Shown: piece by piece, positions 33,161-46,800 of the stretch
Position numbering within the stretch: position 1 is the stretch's first letter
Layout: each line of letters opens with the position of its first letter
Assembly (NCBI GenBank): GCA_030762935.1
Contig: CM060890.1
Coordinates: 152,120,129-152,184,128 of the forward strand
Source of the DNA: Hymenopus coronatus
Lineage: Eukaryota; Arthropoda; Insecta; Mantodea; Hymenopodidae
Direction: 5' to 3'
DNA length: 64,000 bases
The notes under the pieces: model-generated
Told to the model about the DNA's origin: nothing
The model's database searches: none
The model's input: the letters and a program-made list of their open reading frames with translations, nothing else
Made by a program: the position numbers and the translations under genes

Positions 33161-33483
33161 TAAATTGTGTGCTTTAATGTGCTCTACACTTTCTGTGTGG
33201 TGAATTTTTGTCCATATAAAGTAGTCTTCAGACGCTATTACCAGAAAATTCAAGATATACATTTTATTTGTCAAGTAAACATGTTTAAAATACAACATTT
33301 TAATCAAAATCGTTAGAGCCATTTTAGAGAAAATAAAACATTTGGAAAAAGGTTCCATGTAAAGGGTAGTTTGGGGTGGAGGTATTTTTATCAAAATCTT
33401 CGTGCCCAATCATGGAAGATGCTAAACTTAAATACCAAATTTCGTAGTTTACCGACTTTTCGTTTTTGAGTTATCGTGTTCAA

Positions 33484-33534
<51 letters not shown>

Positions 33535-33683
33535 GGACCTTTTTCTGAAAATGATTTTCGTTTAGATACAGGGGACCCTAAAAAATACATTTCCGGTTAA
33601 ATCTCAGTATCGAATTTTTGGGTGGAGTGCAATACCTTCTCTATATATTGTGTACATAGTACGTATAAAGAAAGTAGAAATGA
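33161..33683 (-). repeat. Dispersed repeat family A, full copy (-)
   Basis: The reverse complement of the 13213-13733 copy over its full length (523 versus 521 bp). Shared landmarks on the minus strand are tactttctttatacgta, gtgcaatacc (as written on plus), gggtcccctgtat, gaacacgataactcaaaaac, ctaccctttacatggaa, ctctaacgattttgatt and ttgaattttctggtaata. The internal microsatellite is (AC)n on the plus strand at 33485-33531. The two ends near 33630-33683 form an imperfect inverted repeat (taccttctctatata ... tacgtataaagaaagta). Confidence 0.87.
33485..33531. repeat. (AC)n microsatellite inside family A
   Basis: A perfect dinucleotide run of about 47 bp at the same internal position where the plus-strand copy at 13213 has a gt-rich run. 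Confidence 0.95.
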
Positions 33684-34517
33684 ATTCTTAATGTGAACTA
33701 ATGAAAGGCTACACCTAAATTATATGGACAAAGCCTTCTTATACACTCTTTTGTTAATGAATTTTGCAATAGATTGTATACTTGAAGTAGCACACATTTC
33801 CTAATTGTACTGTAAGTATTAATGACCTCTCAAACTCTTACACTACTTGTTGCCATGGCAATTAATAAATGAATTCTAAATTTAGCTTAAATTAACAAAT
33901 ATGTCTACAGAATGATTAACTTATATACCAAGTATTTCAAAAATGCAGTAAATGCTGTAAGAATAGACTAGAATGGAAATAGACAAGAGATTAACTTGTT
34001 CGCCGTTCCGTATATAGGTTGCGACCGACCGTCTCACCACATCAAAGCAAGGCATTGATAAGGGCGCACGGAGGAGAGGTAAAAAAACCTGTTTTCAAGG
34101 AAACAGTAACAAGTTTTACGTAAAAGCGCTAGTATTGTATATGTATTAACTATGGCTTTCCTTGCTGCTATCGCTTAAAATAAAGAAATAAAAACCTATT
34201 TTTAGCACTATGTGTGTATTTAGATAAGTATTGCAACATACACATTATTACGTATATAAGGGTGATTCTAACTTATTTTTATATGTACATTACGAAAATG
34301 CCCAAGCAATTATAACACAGATTGAAATATTTATTCATCCAATGTTATTTAATATCTAAAAAATAAGATTAATTTCTTAAATATCTTTAGATTTTTATTA
34401 GGTAAAAATGAAAGCAGGAATTAAACTAAATGTATACTCATCTACAGCCGTATTACTGTACGTACCTTTCTTGTGTTGTATCGCTGGGATTTGTTTGAAA
34501 ATCTTTAAACTTAAATT
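33684..34517. other. AT-rich low-copy region, no gene seen
   Basis: About 830 bp of AT-rich sequence without long frames, tRNA-like boxes or matches to the other repeats in the window. Confidence 0.55.
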
Positions 34518-34671
34518 CACATGGATGTTTCTAAAAATGAGTGTTTTTAAAAACAGATGGTTTCAAAACATTTATTTTCGGTGAAGTATCGATATAGAAT
34601 TTTTGGCTGGAATAAAATACCTTCTTCTATCCACTAGGTACATTTTATATATGGACTAGAGAAAGTAAAAC
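34518..34671 (-). repeat. Family A fragment (-) next to a GT microsatellite
   Basis: On the minus strand it reads tttactttctctagtccata, agaaggtattttattccagc and caaaaattctatatcgatac, followed by a degenerate gaaaccatctgttttt. This is the first 150 bp of family A. It is followed on the plus strand, with only a few bases between, by the microsatellite at 34676. Confidence 0.7.
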
Positions 34672-34675
34672 AGCA

Positions 34676-35340
34676 TTTGTGTGTGTGTATGTGTATGTAT
34701 GTGTGTATGTGTGTATGTGTGTATATGTGTGTATGTGTATATGTGTATGTGTATGTGTGTATGTGCGCGTATGTATGTATGTATGTGTCTATGTGTGTAT
34801 GTGTGTATGTGTGTATATGTGTGTATGTGTGTATGTATGTCTGTGTATATGTGTGTATATGTGTGTATGTGTGTGTATATATGTGTATGTGTGTTTACGT
34901 GTGTTTATGCGTGTGTATGTGTGTTTATGTGTGTATGTGTGTATATGTGTGTATGTATGTATGTATGTATGTATGTATGTATGTATGTATGTATGTATGT
35001 ATGTATGTATGTATGTATGTATGTATGTATGTATGTATGTATGTATGTATGTATGTGTGTATATGTGTGTATATGTATGTATGTGTGTATGTGTGTGTAT
35101 GTGTGTGGATGTATGTATATGTGTATGTGTGTATGTGTGTGCGCGCGTGTGTGTCTGTGTGCGCGTGTGTGTATTTGTGTATGTGTGTGCGTGTAAGTAT
35201 GTGTGTATGTGAGTGAGTGTGTATGTGTATGTGCGTGTGTGCGTGTGCGGGTGTGTTTGCGGGTGTGCGTGTGTGTATGTGCTTGTGCGTGTGCTCGTGT
35301 GTGTATTTTGTGTGTATATGTGTATGTCGGTGTGCGTGTG
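34676..35340 (+). repeat. GT/GTAT microsatellite array
   Basis: It consists of gtgtgtatgt-type repeats with a pure (gtat)n core at about 34950-35055 and a C/G-richer right end (gtgcgcgtgtgtg, gtgcgggtgtg). All frames lack stops over most of the length, so predicted Cys/Val/Tyr/Met peptides are artefacts. It is followed at 35344 by cataactcgaacacgaaa, which resembles the family A landmark right of its internal GT repeat. Confidence 0.95.
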
Positions 35341-35904
35341 CAGCATAACTCGAACACGAAATTGTGTCTGATAGTGATAGCTGTTAAAATATTTTAGTAT
35401 CACTTTAGCCTATATTGCGTTGCACTCACAAAAAACCAAGTAATGATTCTAATGTTGAGCATGCCATACATAAAAGAGTAATAGGAAAGTTTTTTGAGAA
35501 AGTCATGTGAATGAAACACAATTGAATGTTTATTTTACTTCGTGCATGAAGAAACAGTCTTATTGCTGATATCAAGTCATTAGATAATAACACACAGCAT
35601 TAGATTCTGTTTTATACTCATTTCTATAGGAGAACGATTTCTTTGGCTTTGAAGCGCTTCAAATGATTCCTTGACCTGAAATCTACTTCGTTCCGTGAAC
35701 TAAACTCGTACTTTACAATTGGCTTTAAACTGTTTTTATTTCCCAGAAGGTATTCTTTTATAGAGCACTTAGTTGGGATGTTTTCTGTGGCACAGTTTTC
35801 AAACTGCTAGATCGTTTTGAGGACATGGACCATTACATTCACGTTTGAACCTTACCTGGCAATTGTATTGAACGTGAAACGATTAAACTTTATCAGTCTT
35901 TGGA
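35341..35904. other. Low-copy region with family B match
   Basis: It starts with a family-A-like scrap (35344-35362) and includes family B copy 3 (35396-35530). The remainder has no recognised gene or RNA. Confidence 0.5.
35396..35530 (+). repeat. Short dispersed repeat family B, copy 3
   Basis: agtatcactttagcctatat at the left end and agaaagtcatgtgaatg with aaacaca at 35497-35521, in the same order and at about the same distance as in 13879-14043. Confidence 0.5.
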
Positions 35905-35970
35905 CTGCCTCCGTGGTCCAGTAAGGACCCCAGATTCGGTTCCCGGCTGGGGCGGTGAAGTTTTCTTTAG
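35905..35970 (+). repeat. tRNA-like SINE head
   Basis: gactgcctccgtggtccagt (A-box-like) and gattcggttcccggctgg (B-box-like) are spaced as in a tRNA-derived promoter. No poly(A) tail or second copy of the body was identified. Confidence 0.55.
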
Positions 35971-36212
35971 CCACAATTATTCTGTATCCCCCACAGAGTC
36001 TGGAAGTATGTGTTTGAGAGTGAACGAGGAAAATAATACGATTTAAAAACCAATGTAAAGAACATACAGACAACGAGTTGTTTCATGTGGAAAGCCTCCG
36101 ATATGACCTTACATTTTAAAGGGGGCATAGAAATGAAACAATAAAAAAATAAATAAATAAAATAAACCTTACATTTCTTATCCCAAAGTGATGCTTTCAA
36201 ATGGCGTCAAAT

Positions 36213-36400
36213 CACTTTTTACTTTCTCTACACCCACATAGTGTTAGAGGAGGTATTGTATTACATTCAACAATTCAATGGACAGGTTTAACCAGAAATA
36301 CACGTTTTTTAGACCCCCTGACCCCAAATGAAATTATAAACATATCCGCGTTTGGGCGGCATAGCTCAAAGGCGTCCTACAAATAACCACAATGCCAAAG
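36213..36400 (+). repeat. Family A fragment (+)
   Basis: ttttactttctctacaccca, ggaggtattgtattacattc, caggtttaaccagaaataca and agaccccctgacccc follow the family A order. A diverged gcatagctcaaaggcg replaces the cgataactcaaaaacg landmark. No GT repeat lies between them here; the two flanks are separated by only about 15 bp, so this copy may represent the state before microsatellite growth, or after its loss. Confidence 0.65.
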
Positions 36401-36409
36401 GTTGGAATT

Positions 36410-36480
36410 CCAAAGCGCATTCACCACCTGGGGCGGTAACGGGGTTACGGGTTCGTGTCCCGGGTGCAGGTTTTGGGTAT
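36410..36480 (+). repeat. tRNA-like SINE head
   Basis: gcgcattcaccacctggggc and a B-box-like cgggttcgtgtcccggg, with correct relative order and spacing. It shares ctggggcggt with the copy at 35905, but the two may belong to different families. Confidence 0.5.
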
Positions 36481-37845
36481 TAGATATGGTGTGAATTTTC
36501 TCAGGATGTTTACTAGCAAGGAAACTCTTTCAAGGTGAGGTACGACACAAGTCCTTTATTCATTTAGTTGGTTTTTTTTTCCGCCGTCGAACACACACGC
36601 GTTCCTCCTAAACGTTCTCCTATAAACTCTAGTGTACTTGATCACGATTACTATTACTTTTGATGCCGTGTATTCTGGTCTGTATTAAAATAACTATTTT
36701 CCTCAAAACTTAAGGTAGCCTGTTCGGCTTCACAACGCACCCAAATATTGATCTGCCGATGTTCTACGCCAAGTGCCTCAAAAAGTGTCACCTGACCAGC
36801 GGTCCTGTTATGTTCCCCTCGGGCAGTGTTCTCTCACCACCAATGCTCTACCCCTAACGGTACACTGTGCTACCAGCTCGTGACGTGTTTGAAATCTTTC
36901 TTCCCTTCTGAACAACTCAAGTAACGTGACAAGACATGTGCTGTTTCACATTACGGAAGCCCAGTCCTCGCCGACACTTACAACCCAGCAACTTTAAAGA
37001 AATGAAGAAACCTTCCCAGCATTCGGCTGGTGAAAAGCCTGAAGGTGGGAGAGTTCGGCCTGCGGGACGAAACCTGACTCAGCAACGCTATAGGCAGAAA
37101 GAAGATGTAATATCCATTGCGGAAGGGACATGTGACTGGAGAGCGGAAAAAGGCAGTGGGCAAAGGCTGGCGAAAGCAAAGACTCACCCCGTAAAACATA
37201 CTATAAGAAAACGCTTCTTGCTTTATATAACAATCGCAAACACAACGTGTTGTATAGAAGCCTGTCTGAACAATTTGTACCGTAATTAAAACCACATTGT
37301 TGAGGCGAGTGAGGAATACCTTCTTCTTCTTCTTCACTCTCTCTATTGTAACAAATAAAAACTGTTAAATTCACTTTACCCACACGTAAAACAACACACA
37401 TAACTGATTAATGGTCTTAACATTCGCCATTCCCTAGATTCACTTTTAACTTCCGGCACTGTTAGCCGGGCTCCAAAACATCCAGTCTTAGAAATTACGG
37501 GAGTATAACGTTTCATCCATTTAGAAAGAGATTACTTTGGAACTGGAAATTCTCGGCCTCGAAATGAAGATAGACCGATTAATCTACCAGGAAAAGGCAC
37601 AGACATCTTTGTTTGCCGGGCCAGGCTTTTGTTCCCTAGGTCCTTATAACATAAACAGACTCGCATCTCACCAATCACAGTACCTAAAAAACACTGGCAG
37701 TCAAATTTTGACTACATTCGGCAGCAACTATTAAACGACAGACCAGGAGTCCAGAGCTAAATGTAGAAGAACATTCGAGATAAAGAAAACCCTTATCCCA
37801 GCAACACACCCTAACGATTTGAAGTAAATAAAGCAGACTAAGGAT
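36481..37845. other. Low-copy region with one unsupported open frame
   Basis: About 1.4 kb is the longest non-repetitive stretch in the right half. An ATG at 36936 opens a 117-codon frame to 37289 on the plus strand. Its product would be basic, with a Lys/Arg/Pro-rich first half (KPSPRRHLQPSNFKEMKKP) and no recognised domain. A similarly long frame exists on the opposite strand (36978-37337), which argues that both are chance. I see no promoter, splice or poly(A) support and do not call a gene. It could be an exon fragment. Confidence 0.4.
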
Positions 37846-39110
37846 ACTAGAGAAGTTAGAATGGATGGCACCCTATCCTCATCTGACTACGGATGCTAGA
37901 GCCGTTAGATTGGCTGGCACCCTAACCTCATCTGACTACGGATGGTAGAGCAGTTGGACTGGATGGCACCCTAGCCTCATCTGATTAAGAATACTGGAGC
38001 ACTTAGACTGGATGGCACCCTAACCTCATCTGACTAAGAATGCCGGAGCAGTTAGACTGGATGGCATCCTAACCTCATCTGACTAAGGATACTAGAGCAG
38101 TTATACTGGAAGACACCCTAGCCTCATCTGACTAAGAATGCTAGAACATTTAGACTGGATGGCACCCTAGCCTCATCTGACTAAGGATACTAGCCCAGTT
38201 ACACTGGATGGCATCCTAGCCTCATCTGACTAATAAAGCTAGAACAGTTAGACTGGATATAATACTAACCTCATCTGACTAAGAATACTAGAGCAGTTAG
38301 ACTGGATGGCACCCCGACCTCATCTGCTTAAGAATATTAGAACAGTTAGACTGGATACCATTCCAATATCATCTGACCAAGGATACTAGAGCATTAAGAC
38401 TGGATGGCACCCTAGCCTCATCTGACAAAGAATGCTAGAACAGTTAGACTAATTACCATTCTAACCTCATTTGACTTACGATAATGGAGCAGTTAGACTT
38501 GATGGCACCCTAACCTCATCTGGTTAAGAATACTAGAGCAGTTAGATTGGATGGCATCATAACCTCATCTGACCAAAAATACTAGAACCATTAGACTGAA
38601 TGGCGTCCTAACATCATCTGACTAAGGATAATACAGCAGTTAAACTGGATGGCACCCTAACCTCATATTAGTAAGGATAATGCAGCATTTAGATTGGATG
38701 GCACCCTAGCCTCATGTGACTAAGGATACTAGAGGAGTTAGACGGGTTCGCACCCTAACCTCATCTGACTAAGTACAGCAGAGCAATTAGACTGGATGGC
38801 ACCCTAACCTCATCTGACTAAGTAAAGTAGACCAGTTAGACTGGTTGGCACCCTAACCTCATCTGACTAAGGATAGTAGAGCAGCAACACTGGTTAGCAC
38901 CCTAAACTCATCTGATTAACTATAGTAGAGCAGTTAGACTGGTTGGCGCCCTAACCTCATCTGACTAAGGATAGTAGACTAGTTAGACTGGTTGGCACCC
39001 GAACTGCATCTGACTAAGTATAGTAGACCAATTAGACTGGTTGGCACCCTAACCTCATCAGACTAAGTATTGAAGACAAGTAAGACTGGTTGGCACCCTA
39101 GCATCATCTG
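37846..39110. repeat. 49-bp satellite, left divergent edge
   Basis: About 26 monomers of the ggatggcaccctaacctcat type with many private changes, including aagaatgc and aagaatact variants and small indels, as expected at the edge of an array where unequal exchange is weak. Confidence 0.9.
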
Positions 39111-39124
39111 ATTAAGGATAGAAG

Positions 39125-40390
39125 AGCAGATAGACTGGTTGGCACCCTAACCTCATTTGACTAAGTATATTAGAGCAGTTAGACTCGATGGCACCCTAAC
39201 CTCAACTGACTAAGTGTATTAGAGCAGTTAGACAGGATTGCACCCTAACCTCAACTGACTAAGTATATTAGAACAGTTAGACAGGATTGCACCCTAACCT
39301 CAACTGACTGAGTATATTAGAGCAGTTAGACTCGATGGCACCCTAAACTCATCTGACTAAGTATATTAGAGCAGTTAGACTCGATGGCACCCTAAACTCA
39401 TCTGACTAAGTATATTAGAGCAGTTAGACAGGATTGCATCCTAACCTCAACTGACTGAGTATATTAGAGCAGTTAGACAGGATGGCACCCTAACCTCAAC
39501 TGACTGAGTATATTAGAGCAGTTAGACAGGATTGCATCCTAAACTCAACTGACTGAGTATATTAGAGCAGTTAGACAGGATTGCATCCTAAACTCATCTG
39601 ACTAAGTATATTAGAGCAGTTAGACAGGATTGCATCCTAAACTCATCTGACTAAGTATATTAGAGCAGTTAGACAGGATTGCATCCTAAACTCATCTGAC
39701 TAAGTATATTAGAGCAGTTAGACAGGATTGCATCCTAAACTCAACTGACTGAGTATATTAGAGCAGTTAGACAGGATTGCACCCTAAACTCATCTGACTA
39801 AGTATATTAAAGCAGTTAGACAGGATTGCATCCTAAACTCATCTGACTAAGTATATTAAAGCAGTTAGACAGGATTGCATCCTAAACTCAACTGACTGAG
39901 TATATTAGAGCAGTTAGTCAGGATTGCACCCTAAACTCATCTGACTAAGTATATTAAAGCAGTTAGACAGGATTGCATCCTAAACTCAACTGACTGAGTA
40001 TATTAGAGCAGTTAGACAGGATTGCACCCGAAACTCATCTGACTAAGTATATTAGAGCAGTTAGACAGGATTGCATCCTAAACTCAACTGACTGAGTATA
40101 TTAAAGCAGTTAGACAGGATTGCACCCGAAACTCATCTGACTAAGTATATTAGAGCAGTTAGACAGGATTGCACCCTAACCTCAACTGACTGAGTATATT
40201 AGAGCAGTTAGACTGGATGGCAACCTAACCTCATTTGACCAAGGATATTAGAGCATTTAGACAGGATAGCACCCTAACCTCAACTAACTAAGTATATTAG
40301 AGCAGTTAGACAGGATTGCACCCTAACCTCAACTGACTGAGTATATTAGAGCAGTTAGACAGGATGGCAACCTAACCTCATTTGACCAAG
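39125..40390. repeat. 49-bp satellite, homogenised block 1
   Basis: About 26 closely similar monomers of type gtatattagagcagttagac followed by aggattgca. Neighbouring units differ mainly by two alternatives, atctgactaa versus aactgactga. Confidence 0.9.
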
Positions 40391-43300
40391 GATACTAGAG
40401 CAGTTGGACTAAATGGAACACTGACCTCCTCTTAACAACGATACTTGCGCAGATTGACTGGATGGCACCATAACCTCTCCTGTATAAGGATGTTGGAGCT
40501 GTTAGACTGGTGCACCCTACCCTCAGCTGAATAAGGATATTAGATCAGTTAGACTGGTTGGTACTCTAAGTTCATATGACTTTGTATTGTAGAGCAGTTA
40601 GACTGGATGGCACATTAACCTCATTTGACTAAGGATACTATAGCAATTAGACTGGATGGCACTCTAACTTCATATTACTAAGGATACTAGAACAGATTGA
40701 CTGGATAGCACCTAACCTCGTCTGACTAAGGATGCTAGACAGGTAGACTGGATGACACCCTGACCTCCTCTGAATATGAATACTAAAGCAGTTTAACTGG
40801 ATGGCACCCTGACCTCCTGTGAACAAGTATACTAGGGCTGATTGACTGGATGGCACCCTAACCTCGTCAGACTACGGATATTAGAGCAGTTTAACTGGAT
40901 GGCATCCTAACCACATCTGACTAAGAATACTAGAGCAGTTAGACTATTTGGCACCCTAAACCATACCTAAATATTGACAGCAGAGCAGTTGTACTGGATG
41001 GCACCCGAGCCTCATCTGACTAAAGATAGAAGAGCAGTAACACTGGAGTCACCCTAACCACTACTGAGTAATAGTACTAGAGCAGTTAGACCGGATGTCA
41101 CCCTAACTTTATCTTACTACGGATAGCAGAGCAGTTATACTGGATGGGACCCTAACCTAAACTGACTAATAATACTAGGGCAGTTAGGCTGGATGGCACC
41201 CTAGCCTCATCTGACAATAGATAGTAGAACAGTTTGACAGGATGGCACCCTAACCTCAACTGACTAATAATATTAGAGCAATTAGACTGGATGGATTCCT
41301 AAAGTCATCTGGTTAAGGATACTAGAGTATTTAAACTGGACGCCACCCTTACCTCATCTGTAAAGGATACTAGTGTAGTTAGACTGGATGTTATTCTAGC
41401 CTCATCTGGTTAAGGGTAATAAAGCTGTTGGACTGGTGGCACTCTAGCTTCATCAGACTAAGGAACCGAGATCACTTAGACTGGGTGGCACCTTAACCTC
41501 ATCTGACTAACGATACTAGAGCAGCAAAACTGGATGGCACCATAACGACTTCTGACCAAGGAACCACGAGCTGTTAGACTGGATGGCACCCTGACCATAT
41601 CTGAATAGGGATAGAAGAGCAGTTCGACTTAATTGCACCCTAACCTCATGTCACTATGGATACTAGAGCAGTTAGACTGGATGACACCCTAACCTCATGT
41701 GACTAAGGATACTAGAGCTGTAAGACCGTATCTCACCTTAACCTAATGTGACTAAGAATGATAGAACAATTCAGCTGGATGGCACCCTAACCCCATATGA
41801 CAAAGGAGACTAGAGAGTTAGACTTAATTGCACCCTAACCTCATGTGACTAAGGATACTAGAGCAGTTAGACCGGATGGCTACCTAACCTCCTGTGACTA
41901 AGGATACTAGAACAGTTGGACTGAATGGCAGCCCAACCTCATCTGACTAAGGATGCTAGAACAGTTGGACTGGATGGCACCCTAACCTCATGTAACTAAG
42001 TATACTAGAGCAGTTAGACTTGATGGCACCATAACCTCATGTGCCTAAGGATACTAGAACAGATAGACTGGATGGCAGCCCGTCCTCATCTGACTAAGGA
42101 TACTAGAGCAGTTAGACTGGATGGCAGCCTAACCCCATGTGACAAAGGATACTAGAACAGTGGGACTGAATGGCAGCCCAACCTCATCTGACTAAGGATG
42201 CTAGAACAGTTGGACTGGATGGCACCCTAACCTCATGTAACTAAGTATACTAGAGCAGTTAGACTGGATGGCACCATAACCTCATGTGCCTAAGGATACT
42301 AGAACAGTTGGACTGGATGACACCTTAATCATCTGTCCAAGGATACTGTAACATTAGGACTGAATGCCATAGGATACTAGAACAGTTAGACTGAATGGCA
42401 TCCTAACTTCCTCTGTCTAATATTACTAGCACAGTTAGACTGGATGGCAGCCTAAACTCATCTGACAAAGGATACTAAAGCAGCTAGACTATATGACACT
42501 CTAACCTCATCTGACTAAGGATACTAGCACAGTTAGACTGGATGGCACCCTATTCTCATCTGACAAAGGACAGTAGTACTGTTAGTCTGGATGGCAGCCC
42601 AACCTCATCTGACTAAGGAGAAAAGAGCAATTAGAGTGGATGGCACCCTAACCTATTCTGACTAAGGATACTAGATCAGTTAGACTGAATGGCAGGACAA
42701 CCTCATCTAACTAAGGATACCAGGACAGTTAGACTGGATGGCAACCCAACCTCATCTGACTAAGAATACTGGAACAGTTAGAGTGGATGGCAACCTAACC
42801 TCATCTGCCTATGGATACTACAAGAGTTAGACTGGATGGCAGCCTAACCTAATCTGACTAAGGATACTAAAACAATTAGACTGGATGGCAGACCAACCTT
42901 ATCTAGCTAAGGATACTAGAACAGGTAGACTGAATGGGAGCCTAACCTCATCTGAATAAGGATACTAGAACAGTTATACTGTACTGCACCCTAACTTCAT
43001 CTGACTAAGTATACTATAACAGTAAAATTGAATGGCACATTAACCTCATCTGACTAAGGATACTAGAACAGTTAGACTGGATGGTACCTTAACCTCATCT
43101 GACTTAGTATACTAGAACTGTGAGATTTATGACAGCCTAACCTCATCTGACCAAGGATACAAGAACTGTTAGACTGTATGGTAGCCTAACCTCATCTGAC
43201 TAGGAATATTAGAACAGTTAGACTGGATGGCACCCTAACCTCATCTAGCTAAGGATACTGGAACAGTGAGACTGTATGACAGCCTGACCTCATCTGACTA

Positions 43301-43840
43301 AGGATACTAGAACTGTTTCACTCTATGGCAGCCTAACCTCATCTGACTAGGAATATTAGAACAGTTATAATGGATGGCACCCTAACCTCATCTAGCTAAG
43401 GATACTGGAACAGTGAGACTGTATGGCAGCCTGACCTCATCTGACTAAGGATACTAGAACTGTTTCACTCTATGGCAGCCTAACCTCATCTGACTAGGAA
43501 TATTAGAACAGTAAGACTGGATGGCACCCTAACCTGATTTGATTAAGGATACTAGAACAGTTAGACTGTATGGCACCCTAACCTTATGTGACTAAGGATG
43601 CTAGAGCAGTTAGATTGAATGGCATCCTAAGCTCATCTGACTAAGGATACTACTGCAGTTAGACTGGATGGCACCCTAACCTCACCTGACTAAGGACACA
43701 AGAGCAGTTAGACTGGATGGCATCCTAACTTCATGTGATAAAGGACAATAGAGAAGTTATACTAAATGGCACCCTAACCTCATGTGACTAAGGACAGTAG
43801 AGCAGTTAGACTGGATGGAAGCCTAAACTCAACTGACTAA
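40391..43840. repeat. 49-bp satellite, divergent block
   Basis: Diverse monomers with occasional truncations (for example around 42350-42375). A run of three marked units near 41925-42063 recurs at 42160-42305 and again at 50014-50175, showing local and long-range duplication. Confidence 0.88.
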
Positions 43841-46800
43841 GTATACTATAACAGTAAGATTGAATGACACCTTTACCTGATCTGACGAAATATACTATAA
43901 CAGTAATACTGAATGACACCCTAACCTGATGTGACTAAGTATACTATAACAGTAAGACTGAATGACACCCTAACCTCATCTGACTAAGTATACTATAACA
44001 GTAAGACTGAATGACACCCTAACCTCAGCTGACTAAGTATACTATAACAGTAAGATTGAATGACACCCTAACGTGATGTGACTAAGTATACTATAACAGT
44101 AACATTGAATGACACCCTAACCTGATGTGACTAAGTATACTATAACAGTAAGATTGAATGACACCCTAACCTCAACTGATAAGGAATAGTATAACAGTAA
44201 GATTGAATGACACCCTAACCTGATGTGACTAAGTATACTATAACAGTAAGACTGAATGACACTTTAACCTGATGTGACTAAGTATACTATAACAGTAAGT
44301 TTGAATGACACCCTAACCTGATGTGACTAAGTATACTATAACAGTAAGATTGAATGACATCCTAACCTCATGTGACTAAGTATACTATAACAGTAAAACT
44401 AAATGACACCCTAACCTCAGCTGACTAAGTATACTATAACAGTAAAACTGAATGACACCCTAACCTCAGCTGACTAAGTATACTATAACAGCAAGATTGA
44501 ATGACACCCTAACCTGATGTGACTAAGTATACTATAACAGTAAGATTGAATGACACTTTAACTTGATGTGACTAAGTATACTATAACAGTAAGATTGAAT
44601 GACACCCTAACCTGATGTGACTAAGGATACTATAACAGTAAGATTGAATGACACCCTAACCTCAGCTGACTAAGTATACTATAACAGTAAGATTGAATGA
44701 CACCCTAACCTCAGCTGACTAAGTATACTATAACAGTAAGATTGAATGACACCCTAACCTCATGTGACTAAGTATACTATAACAGTAAGATTGAATGACA
44801 CCCTAACGTCATGTGACTAAGTATACTATAACAGTAAGATTGAATGACACCCTAACCTCAGCTGACTAAGTATACTATAACAGTAAGATTGAATGACACC
44901 CTAACCTCATGTGACTAAGTATACTATAACAGTAAGATTAAATGACACCCTAACCTCATGTGAATAAGTATACTATAACAGTAAGATTGAATGACACCCT
45001 AACCTGATGTGACTAAGTATACTATAACAGTAAGATTAAATGACACCCTAACCTCATGTGACTAAGTATACTATAACAGTAAGATTGAATGACACCCTAA
45101 CCTGATGTGACTAAGTATACTATAACAGTAAGATTAAATGACACCCTAACCTGATGTGACTAAGTATACTATAACAGTAAGATTGAATGACACCCTAACC
45201 TGATGTGACTAAGTATACTATAACAGTAAGATTAAATGGCACCCTAACCTGATGTGACTAAGTATACTATAACAGTAAGATTAAATGGCACCCTAACCTC
45301 TTCTGACTAAGTGAACTAAAACAGTAAGATTAAATGGCACCCTAACCTCATCTGACTAAGTAAATTATAACAGTATGATTGAATTGCACTCTAACGTCAT
45401 CTGACTAAGTAAATTATAACAGTAAGATTGAATGGCACCCTAACCTCAGCTGACCAAGTATACTATAACAGTAAGATTAAATGGCACCCTAACCTCAGCT
45501 GACTAAGTATACTATAACAGTAAGATTGAATGACACCCTAACCTCATGTGACTAAGTATACTATAACAGTAAGATTGAATAGCACCCTAACCTCATCTGA
45601 CTAAGTATACTATAACAGTAAGATTAAATGACACCCTTACCTCATGTGACTAAGTATACTATAACAGTAAGATTAAATGGCACCCTAACTTCATGTGACT
45701 AAGTATACTATAACAGTAAGATTAAATGGCACCCTAACCTCATGTGACTAAGTATACTATAACAGTAAGATTAAATGGCACCCTAACCTCATGTGACTAA
45801 GTATACTATAACAGTAAGATTGAATGGCACCCTAACCTCATCTGACTAAGTAAATTATAACAGTATGTTTGAATTGCACTCTAACCTCATCTGACTAAGT
45901 AAATTATAACAGTAAGATTGAATGGCACCCTAACCTCAGCTGACTAAGTATACTATAACAGTAAGATTGAATGGCACCCTCACCTCATGTGACTAAGTAT
46001 ACTATAACAGTAAGATTGAGTAGCACCCTAACCTCATGTGACTAAGTAAACTATAACAGTAAGATTGAGTAGCACCCTAACCTCATGTGACTAAGTATAC
46101 TATAACAGTAAGATGAATGACACCCTAACCTCATGTGTCTAATAATACTATAACAGTAAGATTGAATAGCACCCTAACCTCATGTGACTAAGTATACTAT
46201 AACAGTAAGATTGAATGACACCCTAACCTCATGTGACTAAGTATACTATAACAGTAAGATTGAATAGCACCCTAACCTCAGCTGACTAAGTATACTATAA
46301 CAGTAAGATTGAATGACACCCTAACCTCATGTGACTAAGTATACTATAACAGTAAGATTAAATGACACCCTAACCTCAGCTGACTAAGTATACTATAACA
46401 GTAAGATTGAATGACACCCTAACCTCAGCTGACTAAGTATACTATAACAGTAAGATTAAATGACACCCTAACCTCATGTGACTAAGTATACTATAACAGT
46501 AAGATTAAATGACACCCTAACCTCATGTGACTAAGTATACTATAACAGTAAGATTAAATGACACCCTAACCTCAGCTAACTAATTATACTATAACAGTAA
46601 GATTAAATGACACCCTAACCTCATGTGACTAAGTATACTATAACAGTAAGATTGAATGACACCCTAACCTGATGTGACTAAGTATACTATAACAGTAAGA
46701 TTAAATGACACCCTAACCTCAGCTGACTAAGTATACTATAACAGTAAGATTGAATGACACCCTAACCTCATTTGACTAAGTATACTATAACAGTAAGATT

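Noticed and set aside
36936..37289. 117-codon basic protein gene
   Set aside because: A frame of equal length lies on the opposite strand, there is no recognised domain, and no expression signal is visible; kept only as a note in the spacer entry.
37537..37734. 65-codon frame left of the 49-bp satellite
   Set aside because: It needs a TTG start, is short and has no motif or context.
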